A stretch of DNA of 64,000 bases, taken from Trogon surrucura (taxonomy: Eukaryota > Chordata > Aves > Trogoniformes > Trogonidae). The notes under the pieces are model-generated. The model made no database searches. It was not told the DNA's origin and saw nothing but the letters and a program-made list of their open reading frames with translations. The stretch is taken from assembly GCA_020746105.1 (NCBI GenBank), contig CM036624.1, forward strand, positions 1,669,562 through 1,733,561, read 5' to 3'. Position 1 is the first letter of the stretch, and each line of letters begins with the position of its first letter. Shown in pieces: positions 37,773-50,938 of the stretch. Position numbers and translations under genes: made by a program.

Positions 37773-38666
37773 TAACAACAGAAAAGACTCATTAGAAGTT
37801 AAGTACCCCATGGATGCACTGCTCATTTCCTGGTACGTTTCATTCTTTTGTAGACAAACTGGCTTTTGAAAGCAAAAACAGTGGATTCCTTGTAAATTAT
37901 GTGTGTTATTTGTTGAACATGCACAGAGATTACGAGCATTTCAAAATAAGACTGTCTTCTTGCCCTACATTTTTACAGTGCCCGGTTCAAAGAAGTGTTG
38001 ATCAATGACTTGGGTGACACCAATGCACAAATATTTGTATTGTTTCTGTTTCTTTGACTGCATGAGGAACTCTGATAAAGAATATAATAGAACAACTCAC
38101 TTGGTAGCTGAGCAGAGGACTTTTTTGCAAAGTTAAGAACAGTTAGATGGTTGGGATGAAGAGACATGAAGGAAAAAAATAACCCCCGGGAAACCTAATT
38201 GAATAAAGCGTTGCCTACCATCTAAATAGTTTTTCTACCTGTGCCAAGACCTCCCATCTTAAACTTAGTTTTCACTAATTACATTCACACGAACCGTACA
38301 CATATGCTGCAAGGTACACCACCAAATTGCTCTATTAGCCTCTGTGCTCAGACTCTAGAAGGAGTTTTGCAGGCTCCTTGACAGGAAAGAGACAATAATC
38401 CAATAGCTTCATCTCTTTGAACTACGTAACTAGGGATTTGCGAAAAAAAAAAGACCATATCAGAGCTTAAAAATAAAGCCCTCTGACTGCAAGTTAAAAA
38501 TACATTTCCTGACAGTACTGCTCTCCCACCAATGCCTTTCCCCAAAATACCGTAAATTAACAGTACCTTTGTGCATCTCTCTGGCAAAGCCCTGCTTGGG
38601 AGAGTCTCAGAATAATGAGTCTTTTGTCTTATGTCTCAAGTCCGCTGCTGCTTTTTTGTCTTGCAG
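37773..38666. other. unique AT-rich sequence
   Basis: Nothing recognised. The last 30 bp form a pyrimidine-rich acceptor-like tract. Confidence 0.5.
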
Positions 38667-38702
38667 CTGCACTTGGAAACCAGAGCTTGCAGCAAGCTAG
38701 AG
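38667..38702 (+). other. candidate 36-nt exon
   Basis: A pyrimidine-rich tract ending in TTGCAG (38661-38666) precedes 36 nt that end in AG before a GTGAGG donor-like site at 38703. One frame is open through it. It sits within a mildly GC-richer stretch where two + frames of 169 and 111 codons overlap (38615-39124). Microexons this small need transcript support, and there is none here. Confidence 0.12.
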
Positions 38703-39214
38703 GTGAGGAGGGAGAGGAAACGTGCATTTACAGCTCGTTCACACAGCGAAGCCAAGGAAAGATCTGGCCAATTCAGCTCCATACTTCATCCCAGCCACGC
38801 TTTGTCCCAAGAGCCAGTGAGCACACACACGTTGTGGGGAGACTGTCCTCATGGGGACCAGCCTGCCCTCCTCCAGCTTCTGGTGGATGGGAGAGAGGAG
38901 CTGCAGAATGGAATTTCCATCCATTCCTGCGGCTTTTCCACTTCCCTGAAAGGAAGGCTTGCATAGCCTGGCCACAACTTGATATCAGACCCGTAACAAA
39001 AGGATTTTTTGGTGTGTTTTGGTTGGTTGGCTTTTTTGTTGTTTCAAAGATTCATGCATCCAACCAGCAGCATAGTAAGAAATGCAAAGGTAGATGTCTA
39101 CATAAACACGTTTTTCTACTGTAAAACACACTTGCCATCTCCACTTGCTGTTAACAATTTTAGCAAATATTAAATAATATATTGTCTAGCAATGATGAAG
39201 TGCAGCGACAGTTA
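38703..39214. other. GC-richer unique patch followed by a G/T island
   Basis: Overlapping frames on both strands show no known domain. A G/T-rich island lies at about 39005-39042. Confidence 0.4.
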
Positions 39215-39245
39215 CTCTGGTAGTGACAGCTCCCTCTGGTAGTGA
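39215..39245 (-). promoter_or_regulatory. candidate CTCF-binding site with a tandem half copy
   Basis: On the minus strand 39228-39242 reads CTACCAGAGGGAGCT, matching about 13 of 15 positions of the core CTCF motif (CCASYAGRKGGCRSY). The 12-mer ctctggtagtga occurs twice with a 19-bp period (39215-39226 and 39234-39245), so a weaker second copy adjoins it. Binding is inference. Confidence 0.3.
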
Positions 39246-41567
39246 GGGGCACTGAGAGGAAAAAAGCCAAGGGACACAAGATCAATCTCAGCTGACCAAG
39301 GCAACCATAATTTCTCTTAGCCTGCTGAGGGATCTCAACTTTCATCAGGCAGAGTCTTTGTCTGCTGCTTCTCCTTCACTGCTTTACCTTTTCTCCTCCT
39401 TTCTTTTTCTCTTTCCCCGTCGTCCTTCACTAAAATTTATTCTTCCTCGCTAAACCCACAGCTGAAATTCCAAGAGAGCTTCTTGCAGTCCTTTGTATTA
39501 ATGAGGTTTGACTGTGAGTGCAAAATGTCGTTTCTACAAATATTCACATGAACTAAATTTCACTTTATATATGGGTTTATGTAAGCACATGTAGGCCACT
39601 CGACATGCAGTTAGGCAATGTGTTAAATCATTTTTTTTCCTGCATTGTCCTAGGTATATTTCAAAAAATGAAAGAAACCCAAGAAGAATACAGAAAATGA
39701 TAAAAAGATCTTAAAAAACAATTATAAACTTGGGAAGCAAGGGAAGAAAAGGGAGTACAAAAGCCTCCTGTTGTGAAGTACAAATAAAATTTATGAGAAA
39801 TTTACACTATATACCTAAGCAAAGTGAAAAATCTTGAGAATATTTTTTAAGTTAAATACCATTTCTATAACATGAAGACTACTTGCTACAGCGATAAATA
39901 CAGAATTAAAATAGTTCTCAATTAATGTGATTAACCAAATTATTACATGCTGGACTAGTATATTTCTGCATCCAAACCAAATGTAGCATTCTCTTCAAAT
40001 GTGTCACCAAGCAGATATCTCACAGTTAATTACTGTAAAAATTACTGCTAATTAATAATTACTGTTGTGGTTTCTAGTGATTCCATGAATCTGCTTGCTT
40101 TAGCTAAGTCTCCAGTCATCAAAAAAAAACCTCAAAAAAGCGGATGTCCTTAGTGTTTAATTCTGTAAACATTTACGCATATCGGGAACTTTAATAATCT
40201 TTGTAGCACCTCTGAGGCAAGAGGAACTTGTAATTTGACGTTACTAAAACAGCAGTTTTCACGGTACACAGACCTCCAAAAGCTGCTGTCTAATAACACT
40301 TCTTAACCACTTGAATATTTTATCTTTCCAGTCTCCCCGGCGTGGAACCAGGAATACAACACTGTGTGTCTCAACCTCATCTCTTCACCCAAAACTTGGC
40401 AGGCTCCACATCATTTGAAGTGACAACGTTTTTCCAAGAAGCCCATGTCTGCCAGCATAGCTTCCTCTTCCTCTTCTTAAAAGCAATGCTCCAGTCAAAG
40501 AAAGATAATCAAATAAATTGTCCCCTTGAAGAGAACGTCTCTTCTCCCTTTGGCCACGTAAACGATTCAATCCATCTTTGTCAGCCAAAAATCTACAAAG
40601 CAAATCTGGTTTCCTGTGTAGACCCCGGAGTATAGGAACTGGCTGATTAAATGCATATGGGTTGGCTGCCAGTTTCCTGCTCAAGATCCCAAAAGTCTGA
40701 ACATGCTCGGCACTACTCTACTTGCCCAGGATTTGCTTAAGTATGGACAGAAAACGAAGTTTCCTTTAAAACAAAGAAACTAAAAAATTGTGCCTCCTAT
40801 GCTTTTTAAAAAGGCTTTAGTTAACATCACCAAAGCCAAACTTCTTTGATGCCCCTCCCCCTAGCCAGCATCTTTTTCTTGCCATTAATTTCCTTTGACG
40901 GCACTTGAGAAACTATGCCAAGCACACATATCAATTCAGGCGTGAAAGTTTTAAAACAACTTTCCATTGATTTTTAGCCATTCCTCCTTATTACAGAAGT
41001 CACCACACACAGCCAGGAGTCAAAGAAATAGAAGAGGGCAGAATCGGACAGAGAACTACACAAGTAAGACATCAGATTTTCTATTAAGGAGGAGTTTAGC
41101 ATCTTGGAGCAAGCAGATACACTGCACTACGTAATTCCAACTTGTCCCTACCTTCAGAGAAAGAGGAAGACTCAAGGTCAGCAGGGGTATCCAGACATAA
41201 GCACCAAAAAAAAAAATTATTTGTTGACTGTGGGCAAAAAGGAGTAGTTACTCCCTTGGCTGATAATTTCTCCTAGGGAGTAGATCTCCAAAGAAAAAGC
41301 AATCATGAAAATAAAAGCCTGACGTTCACTCAGCTGGCTGATTCCTCTGCTGACTTTATTTGCCCCTTATTTCTGCAACAATTCTGTAGTCATTTTAAAA
41401 ATTTGGTTCATTGAACACTTAGAATTACTTGCTCCTCACTATCCCACCAGGGCTTCCTTTCTCTTTGGCAGCTGCACTTCCCATATCACTTTTCAAGATG
41501 GTCTTCAACCCATGACTTTGGGCTCAACATTAATGTCTGGGACGTCTGAGCTTGGACCTCAGCTAGA
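39246..41567. other. unique AT-rich sequence, nothing recognised
   Basis: No repeat or exon supported. Overlapping short frames at 40342-40684 look like chance. Confidence 0.5.
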
Positions 41568-43611
41568 GTGAGAAGCTGCCTAACAAAACGAACATTCAGT
41601 CAGGAAATACAGAACAAAACCAATTCCCGAAATGCATTTCTTCTACCAAACTTCCTGATTTTTATGGAAAACTTGCCTGGTTTCCCAAAAAAAATCATAC
41701 GCTCTTCCATGGCTGACTCTGTCCTTGATCTCCATCAACACTGCTGGGCACTTGGACCTCAGAGTCCAATGCTCAGCTTATGTAAAATTTGCAAAGGAAG
41801 AATTTAAATGCTTTCAAAGGTAATGCCATTAACTCGCCACTTCAACACTGCTATTTTCCTCCTTCCACAACAACGTTTTTCCACAGTCAAAAAATCTTCA
41901 GCTTTTTAGCAGCTTGAGGCTCAACTCAACCTAACTAGTACCTCAGAGCAATGGTTTTCATGGTGTAGTCCATGAAGCTCTCAAGGTTTGTGGATATCTG
42001 GAAGGATAACTTGAAAAGAAAACATTAAAAATTCAAGCTGATTGTCAGCGAGGCTTTAACTCACTACACAGAGACCTGTAGCTTCAGTGGAAAAGGTTGA
42101 GAGGTTCACAGATCAAAAAAGGTCGAAACCGACAAGCCTATAGAGTAAGAATATGAAGTTGAAGTGACTCGATAATTTTAGACGCAGATCTGAGTATGTC
42201 TTTCTAGCTGCAAACACAAGGAACTTTTCTCTGAATTTTTCCTCGTCAAGCTGTACAAACAGCTCTGCTACGGCAAAGGAATGACTGCAGTTCTACAACT
42301 AACACTGCCTGTAAGGACTTGGGCTGGCGAGCGCTGTCACCTGGGCTCCTTGTCCTGACGGGGTTACCCCATCTGTCAGCACGCCTTGGGTTTTTGCACC
42401 ACCTTCCCTCTTTTGTCGAGAAACAGAAATAAGGCAAAAGCAGCTCAAATCCATCATTTTCTCTTTCTCAGGGAGAACTCTTGATGCCACAGCCCCATCC
42501 TCTTAGGCAGACCATTCTCTCTAATTGCTGGGCCAATTGTTTTATCAAAGGGGAAGCTCACCTCACCCATTCACAAGCTCCCACAAGCCCCACGCCCCCC
42601 CCAGTGAATCTCCTGCCTGTTCTAGGAATCTAAATCCTTACAGCCCAGGTGTGCGCTATTTCTCTCCAGATAACTAGATCCCAAATGTGTGTTTCTTTGT
42701 TTTAAACCACATGCAGGTGTAGGGAGGGGGAAAAAAAAAGTGAATTGGGGAAAAATATTCTATTGCACTGTTAAAATGAGAACTACTTTTCTCTCATTAA
42801 CATCCCTCGTTAAGGCACCCCTCTGCCCATTTCACTGCTGTGTTTATCTCGTTCCCCTGATGCTGAATCGTGATGAGCCATCAGAGCTCAAGTCCAGTCC
42901 CAGACTGTCATCTTAATTTAGGTGACAATATCCTAGGATCTGGCTCCACGCTTCAGACATAAATCTGGCACCAGGAGCCCGACAACACTTTGGGAGCTAT
43001 AGGGATTGTAGCCTCAAGTGTGGACTGTAATAAAAATATTAGAGATAGGAACGGAAACTTTCCCTGCCAGCCGAAAGTGGAAGACTTTGGAATAATTTAA
43101 AGGAAACACAAGAAGCCTACAAAGAATCTAAAAATTATATGCGTATTTGAAATAAATATTACAGAAGCTTATAGAAAGCAATCTACAGATATCCCCCTCC
43201 ACAACATTATTATTCTCAGCAATCCAAATGGCAATTTTTTTGATGATGCAGGACTATGTAGCGGAGTCTATGGGGAAAACACTGTTGGAATGATGTTTTG
43301 CATAGCTATATTCAATAACAGAACCTTAAACTGCGGTAAATACAGAAGTGAGTTTTCAGCATATAGGGAAGGGAGCTTGCGTCAAGAAAATGAAAATATA
43401 ACAGATATCTCCCTTCTCCTTGTTGCACACACCTGGAAATAGGGAGGTATTTTGGGTATTACTACCTTTTTAAGGTAGTTTTCAGTGCTAACTCAATATA
43501 TATATAAGTAAATGCCATCACTAAAGCATTTTGCAACCACTCCCCCCACTCTCTCTCTCAATACACCGAGGAAAGAGTAAAACCAGCCATTAGAGAATTG
43601 TGTGATATAGA
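41568..43611. other. unique sequence, nothing recognised
   Basis: Mixed composition with a C8 run near 42595. No supported feature. Confidence 0.5.
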
Positions 43612-43828
43612 TTGAGCGACACAGCGATCTGGCACTGTCACGTCTTTGGGTCATCCCCTTTCTTCCAGTGACTGGCATCGCCATCATCCCGCGCAGCTCT
43701 GCTCATCTCCTCGACGGCCACTTCCCTCCCTCGGATCTCCCAAAGGCAAACCCCCGGACTCTGCGTTTTGTCCGGCTCTTGCGCTCCTTGGGAGTGGCTG
43801 AGCATTTTCATGAGGAGAGGACAGAGAG
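43612..43828 (+). promoter_or_regulatory. CpG-enriched patch ending at a donor-like site
   Basis: About nine CpGs by hand count lie within 43688-43790, against a CpG-poor background. A GTGAGAG donor-like sequence starts at 43829 after AGAG. A noncoding first exon is possible, but no TATA element, initiator or open frame supports a specific transcript. Confidence 0.2.
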
Positions 43829-46800
43829 GTGAGAGAAAACGTCAGTCACCACTTGAAATATTGCAGTCCCAGCTGCGCTGCTGATGAAGAAAGAGTATAA
43901 TTTATGTCACTTCTGCATAAACGCTTTTATTTTCGGCTTGCATTTTTCGGGGGAGGAATAAAAGAAATGCGAAGGGGCTTGGACATTTCTGACTATTATA
44001 TTCACCAAGTTTACCCATTGCTCCGGTGACCCGATCTTCCAGTATCTAACAGATTTAAAAAATAAAAGAAAACCATAGATGATTTCTCAAAAATAATGCA
44101 TCACATAGAAAAGAAACATGAGCGATGCATTACCAAGTCTCTCAGAAAAACACACTTTACGTACCATGTATTATCATCTCGTCTTTACATTTTGAAGTGT
44201 TCAGGAACTGCAAGCAATTCTCTTGAAGCAAAAATATTTTTTTTTTTTCTCCTGAACTAAAGGTATGTGTTATTCACTGTATTTCCTGGTGGCCAGACCA
44301 GACAAAGGAACATTCCCATGGCCACAGGGAGCAACGGCAGAGCTTTTCAGAGGGGAATATTTCAGTCAGAGGAGACATGCAGAGATCTCTTCCCTCATCC
44401 TGTCCTTGCACATACTAGTAGGTGTAAGAGACAAAACATACTGTGAGCAACAGGATGCTGCCACCAAAAATGTCATCTACAAAATCTCTTTCCCTCTTAT
44501 GCGACTATGCAGTTCTGCCAAAAGGAGATTCTGTAAACCAGTGATGGACAAAAAAAAATTTGCCACTTAGAACTCCTGTTAGGCCTTTTAAATGTTAATG
44601 TTACCAATTAGAAAAGACTGGAAACATCTCTCTGCACACACAAGGCTATTTAGTTCTTCCACGGTACAAGAATCAGCTCTGTGAGCACCAATCTACAATG
44701 ACAATGACAGTTGTTCTGCCACACCTCTGTATCCAGTGTCTCTTAGAAGGCTGGTGTGCTTTATGAAGTGGTTCGAAGCATTAAACTAACTGCGACCACA
44801 CTATGAAATACTCGTGCTACAAAACACCTATATTTTATAATCAACATTATTAAAATCAGGAAGCAACAACTCAGGAAAGAGCAGGAAACACATTACATTT
44901 TTTGCACTTGTCTCCGCGCTGCCACTTGCGTTATTTTGAACGTTATCTATTTAAAGAAGTTTTATGATACATAGTAGACAGCAGGTAGAGTGATTGACTG
45001 AAAAAGTCAGATGTTAAATTGCCAGATAGATGTGGAAAAAAATAAAAATATTTCTCTACCTCCATTCATTCCGTGGGAAATTGCATCCTGTGCCATTTTT
45101 ACACTTAAAGGTTTCAAAGTGAAAAAGAAGGTATAAAGGGTAGCATTTAAAAATAAAAATATCCGTTTTCGCAGCTTCGTTTTCTTTTTCTTTTTTTTTT
45201 TAAGGAGAGTATAATATGGAAGGAGAAAAAGCCTGCTAGCTCTCAGTTAGGTTTACAAAATCAGTCATGAAGGCAGCTGATCTAAAATGCATCAGCTGTC
45301 ACCTGCTCAGTCTCAGTTTGACAGTTCAATACCTCCTCATCTTCTGAGAATGGCAGTGCTGAGACCTGAGCAAACCGCGTCTGTATGCAAACTGTCACAG
45401 AGTTCTTGGCATATCATTAGGCCTGACCTCCACGGCTGCAGGGACAACAGGGAACATTGCAGCCAATTGTCACCAGCGTTAAAATTAATGCAGGGGTCTC
45501 CAAACTCATCAATGGGTAAGCCCTGCAAGGGTGGCCAGTTGATGAACTGTGTAATTACAGCGGGATAATCTTACCCCTTTGGAGAACACAAATGTATGTC
45601 ACAAGTTCAAGGCGCATCTCTCTACACATCTATAGGTATATTTTTTTCCCCCTCGGCATTTATCTGGACCAAATATGACATAGAAATGTCAGTATATCCT
45701 ACTTGTCAGCTTCAGGTAGTAAAATGAGACATTATTCAGGGCCATGGAAGGACAATCTCAGACACATTCTCAAGCCGTGACAGTCAGGGTCACACTCGCA
45801 GCCGTTAGAAAAATTGTACTTGATCATTTCAGTAGCCCAGGCACACAGACCAACACAGCATCTCTTCTCACTTGGAGGTGCCACTTCCTACCCCCCTGTA
45901 GCCAGCTGGCAGGTGCCCGCAGCACGGTGCTTCTGGCAGGGAAGGAGACCCACGAGGACCGAGGGCAGCAAGCAACATGCCCCTAGTCTCCCATCTTTGG
46001 CATTGTTTAACACCTAAGAAAATAAAGACAAAATGGGCTTCAAAAGATCATCATTCATATTCAGACCTCTTCTCAATTCCTGTGGTTTTGCTTGCAGCAT
46101 TAACTGCTTTTGTGAGCCCTAGCAAAACCCTCCTGGTTTGCACTACCCAGTGAATCTCACATCCCCCAATTTTTTTTCAGGTTGCAACCTCTCAACTTGT
46201 TCAAAATCATCAAGTCTGAAAGTATAAAGACCCCGGTTCTCCACGACTATCTATAACCTCTCACTCACCTATCAATATTCACCTCAGGTGTCACCTAGAA
46301 ATAACTTGACCAAACACATTCATTTTAGAGTTTCTTTAGCTAAAGCAATCATGAAAAGCATCAAAACCTGACCAACCAGAAAAGCTACTACACAATTTTC
46401 CATCCTGGACTGGGGAACAGTATCTCTATCAACATCTCCAAAACACTCAAGAGCCACCAACAAGGTGCAGGATGTTCAACAAGAGAACCTTTACACTTAT
46501 CTTCAGGCCCTAGTATTGATCCTTTTGTCCAGTTATCTTTTCACTATGATCATAAGACTAATAGAACCGAGTGAAGAATTCCACAGCATTTCCCATTCTT
46601 TTCCCATTGTCTCCTGACATCCATGGCATTGGCACTGCCTGGTCTGGGAACAACATGACCTCTTAGCAAATGTTACCAGTACATCTCTGATGTAGTTAAC
46701 AAATGACTTCCAATAAAGCTCTGCTTATTTCTAGACTAAATTTCAAGGAGCTTTCATTGTCTTTATCAGGAGAGGAAGCTACATTTACACAAAGTTTTCC
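43829..46800. other. unique AT-rich sequence, nothing recognised
   Basis: No named repeats. Open frames are about 100 codons or fewer and carry no recognised domain. Confidence 0.5.
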
Positions 46801-49567
46801 TTTACACTGGGTACACATCTAGTAAAAATAAAATTTTGCGGTGAAAATGCTGCAGTTGTTCCAGTCTACATGGAAGGACTTGTAGAAGTAGTCACTTAAG
46901 AATCCTCTATAAGCTTCAAATTAAGCAAGCTTTGCTTATCTTATGTTTCCTTTCCTCAGTGAACGTATTGTGCCACAACGTTACAAATTTATATTTAACC
47001 TTGCTTTCCTACAGCCTTTTGACAGCAAAATTTTGAGCATCATTCAGATTGATTAGCTGTATGAATTAAGGATAGCAGCAGGTAACAATCTTCTTACGTC
47101 ACCCATGGGGAAAAGAACAATAATAAAGGTCAGATTTTATTAAAATCCTTCTATATAAGCATTTTCAAGGTACTTACATTCATCTTACTGTAAGAACCAT
47201 GTTGCAGAGGTCTGACAGAACTGCAAAAAGTGCTGTACTCTCTGCAGAGCTCTACCGAGAAGAGAAAACATTGCAGATCATCTGAGAGAAGTTCTCGCCT
47301 ACTAATATTTCTTTATATTTTATGTCCACTAGTCATGTGGCTTGTATATAAACAGTCCTTAAATGTCTCTTTCAGAAGCTGGACCTCAACTAAGCAATCC
47401 TTTAGCTAAAAGTCTTACACATTTCTTAACAATGATTCAGGTACAAATCTTATTGCCTTAATCGAGTATATGAAAATGTAATTTAAAAAAAAAATCAGCA
47501 GGATTAAATATAGATTCATTAAAAAATAAAACCCAAGCCTCATCTGCAAGAAATGGACATGAATTTTAGAGAAGTCTATGATTTCAAGTTAAAAACAAGG
47601 ACAAAATGTGAATCACCGTGGGAATTACCTGAACAATTGAATGCCATGATGTACTTAATCCTATTTGCCAAATATTATTACCACAAAGATAAATAAAGCA
47701 ACCTGTAGCTCCACCTATACAAGCTCTCTCATTTTTTGTCGTTGTATAGTGAATTGCAACATGAAATACATTTCTTCTGCTATATTTTTTCTAAGCTTAG
47801 GAGTGCAGCCGTGAATAGAACTTGATCAAAACCAGCTCCTGCTCATTAGGATGTCCCCACATAACTCATTTGGAGTCCCACTTCATTGTGGCATTCGTGA
47901 ATTACGAGGTCATTCCTAACTGAAAAAATATTTCATGTCATGTCACCTCACTGTTATATTTCTCTGCACTAGACCTCTCCACTGGTCAATCAATAGGAAA
48001 AGCAGGCACCGAGTCCAGCAGTTCAGCAGATATTTGAGGTTTTCTAAATCTCCAATTCCCTTATGAGTTTGGTCCCTTTCTGTTGAAGACAACACAAGAA
48101 AGAGCCCTGCAACTCCCTTCATAGTTTGCAAAGCATAAAAAAAAATAAATCACACTTTCTGCAGAGGGCACTTTAAGCCCCTTCAGAAGTTACTAGTCAT
48201 TTAGAAAAACAGCTTGTCCCACCACACCCCCTGATTTCACATCTCCTTTTTACTGAATTTCCAACCACATCTCCCCACGCTTGATACTTTCTTACTGACG
48301 CGCTACCGCACAGGAGGCTATAGAAGTTGGGTAGCAAACAATCAAGGAAACAGAGATTTAAGACAGTACAAAATACTGTTTTAAGGAAAAAGGAACATTG
48401 ACACACATACATCTTGGAAGAGTTGAGATAAGGCAGTTTATTCTTTTAACTTCTGTTTGATTCGCAACGAAGCAGGTTGTGAAAATGCAAACTGGTTAGA
48501 AGGGCGTACTGGGAACTGTCTGGATTTTGGAAATGCTTTTATCCCATTCCTGGAAGAAATAACTGCCAAAGAAAATGCTCTCCAAGTGCTACAATATCCA
48601 TTTCTGGTTGAGTTACATCCCTTTGGCTGTTAGCTCTTTTCAACTTACGTAATCATACACTGATAGGTCTTCTCTCCTTCCTGTTTCTTTTTTCCCCTAA
48701 ACAAAAATCATGTTTTCTTAATATTGTAGTCAGATAATCGATAAATCTTACAAAGTATTAAACCTACATACAACAATGGCAAGAAAAAGAGTGAAAACCT
48801 GCAAGACACTAGCTTACAGTTTTCCCTTGTCTCTGGTGAAGTATTCCTTCTCGACTTTTGGAAGGGGGAAAGGAGGAAATCTCTGGAAAAACTACCATAA
48901 ATCTTATTTAACATCAGCATGTGGAGACGCGGGCATATTTTACATTAATGCCACAACCAGCTATTAAAAGATTAATGCTTTCTTAATAGCTGGTTTACTC
49001 AAAAGCAAATCAGTGGACTGTTTAACAGATTGCTTACAGGCACAGTAGCTCTAAATGATTTTAACACTTTCTCCTGGCAGTAATGAGCACTATTTACCAC
49101 ACAAGACTCCTATATAGCCGTAATGTGTGTGTGTATATATATGTTAATCATTAATAATCCTTTTATCAAGTTGTATCTTTTAATAATAGCATGGAATTTT
49201 TACAGAATTTAAACTCTGACTCCACCAGTAGTTTCTTAGTTTTCTCCGCATTTGATCTGCTCTTTGGTTCCCACGATTGTTGGTTTTGCTAGGTCTCTCT
49301 GTGTTTATCCAGCCTTCTTCAAACGAACAAATACTTTAGTGACATGATATTTTTCCCACCTCCTTCTTAGAGATGATGAAAAACAGCAGACCTAGAACGC
49401 CACTTCACCTTTTGCTTTCTATAATGGGTACAACCATCACAAATGCAACCACAGAATAAAGAGAAGACAGACTGTGAGTTTCACTATTAGAATAAAGAGA
49501 ACAAAATCACAGCCATTGACTCTTACCAGGTCTAAAGTACAGTACTTTCTCACCACTCTGCTGTTTT
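46801..49567. other. unique AT-rich sequence, nothing recognised
   Basis: A short (GT)n(AT)n run lies near 49126-49143. No gene is recognised. Confidence 0.5.
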
Positions 49568-49592
49568 CATAGAATCATAGAATCATGCATAG
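49568..49592 (-). repeat. CR1-type tail octamer remnant
   Basis: catagaatcatagaatcat matches the terminal octamer repeat of CR1 on the minus strand, but no adjoining CR1 body is recognisable. It may be an isolated tail or a small microsatellite derived from one. Confidence 0.4.
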
Positions 49593-49977
49593 AGGGTTTT
49601 TATTACTGTAAATATTTACCAGAGCTAAGAAGTTCAGGTCACTGAACGATGACTATTCTATGTCACAACTAGAGTTAATTTTCAGACACAAACAGCTGTG
49701 GAAAGTATCACGCTCTCCGTAGAACGAAAAGATAATTAGAAGGTAGTGAAATGAAGTAGAACGCAGTAACTTAAAGGTAGGCAATGAGGAATTACCGTGT
49801 TTATGTTTCATCTGACTACAAAACTACCACCTGAGGCAACTGTACAAGCGTGATGGTTATAGCATCTCCATTGTGCTTAGACACACCGAAATCCAAAAGA
49901 AGTGGTCAACTGGACTTCTGACATATGCCAGTTCCTACTGCAAAGTCTGAATAACATAGAACACAGAATCCGAGAAA
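49593..49977. other. unique AT-rich spacer
   Basis: Nothing recognised between the two CR1-like tails. Confidence 0.5.
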
Positions 49978-50100
49978 AGAATCATAGAACAGTTTCGGTT
50001 GGAAGAGACCTTCAGGATAAGATCTTCGAGTCCAACCCAAGATCTTCGAGTCCAACCCAAGATCTTCGAGTCCAACCCAAGATCTTCGAGTCCAACCCAT
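49978..50100 (-). mobile_element. CR1 3'-end remnant with internal expansion
   Basis: The + strand reads aatcatagaacagtttcggt then tggaagagaccttcaggata, the complement of the CR1 3' terminal block of the ATTCTATG-tailed type. The following segment has been multiplied four-fold. The rest of the element is absent. Confidence 0.75.
50021..50100. repeat. 20-bp x 4 minisatellite inside a CR1 tail
   Basis: Four head-to-tail copies of gatcttcgagtccaacccaa, identical except that the last base of copy four is t. The unit is the CR1 segment normally present once (gatcatc..agtccaaccc in other copies). The near-perfect identity suggests recent expansion. Confidence 0.95.
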
Positions 50101-50938
50101 TTCCAGTGCAGTAAGATATTCAATAGAAGGAACACAAATTATCTAGCTGCAGAATCCTATCGATGTTGCTCATGCTTCTTTTTTTCTTATCCAAATTTTA
50201 TTTAATTCCTGCTTGTTTATTCCTGGGATTCATTAGTAGCCATCCATCCACTAAACACTGTTTTCATTTTGTAGACACTTTAGTGAATTTATTCCACTTC
50301 AGCTCAAAGACTCTACCCAAGGTTTTATGAATAATCCATAAATAAACTATAGCATATGCATTTATGTATTTACAAAGACAGTTTAAAAATACCAATTAGA
50401 ATATATGTTTGGAAGATAGTTTTTTGGTTCTGTAAGAGTATTTGATACTGGAAAAAGCATTAGAGAAAAATAGGCCTTAAGAAAGGAGAAAAAAAAAAAG
50501 AGAATAAACTACACAATAGCAATAAAAAATTCTTTAATAAACTGACATGTTTGCTTTTTTAAAGCAATGCTCCTTTCATTGAGAACTCCACAGGGACATT
50601 TTGGACCCCATTGTGAATATCACTGCATACTCTCAGCTGAACACAACCATTTATATGGTTATTACTGCCGATAAGAAAATTTCACCACAGAACTGTTAAC
50701 AAATGGATCCATTTTGTTATAATTATGAGCTGTCATTTTCCGTTTTGTTTCAGATTTTTAATAAGACAAGTAGCAGGGAATCTATCTGCAGTTTGTTTGC
50801 TCTTTACAGATTTTCTCAATGGATCTAGATTTCAGCCTTCACAAAACAACTGTCTTGAATAACAACTGCCTCGGTCTTCAGATGATTGTGGAACAGTTGC
50901 ATGTGTTATTTACAGGCACGTATTCAATTGCAAAATTT
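50101..50938. other. unique AT-rich sequence
   Basis: Nothing recognised before the next CR1. Confidence 0.5.

Noticed and set aside
50021..50100. The 20-bp repeats as a CRISPR array
   Set aside because: The units are contiguous with no spacers and derive from a CR1 tail in vertebrate DNA.
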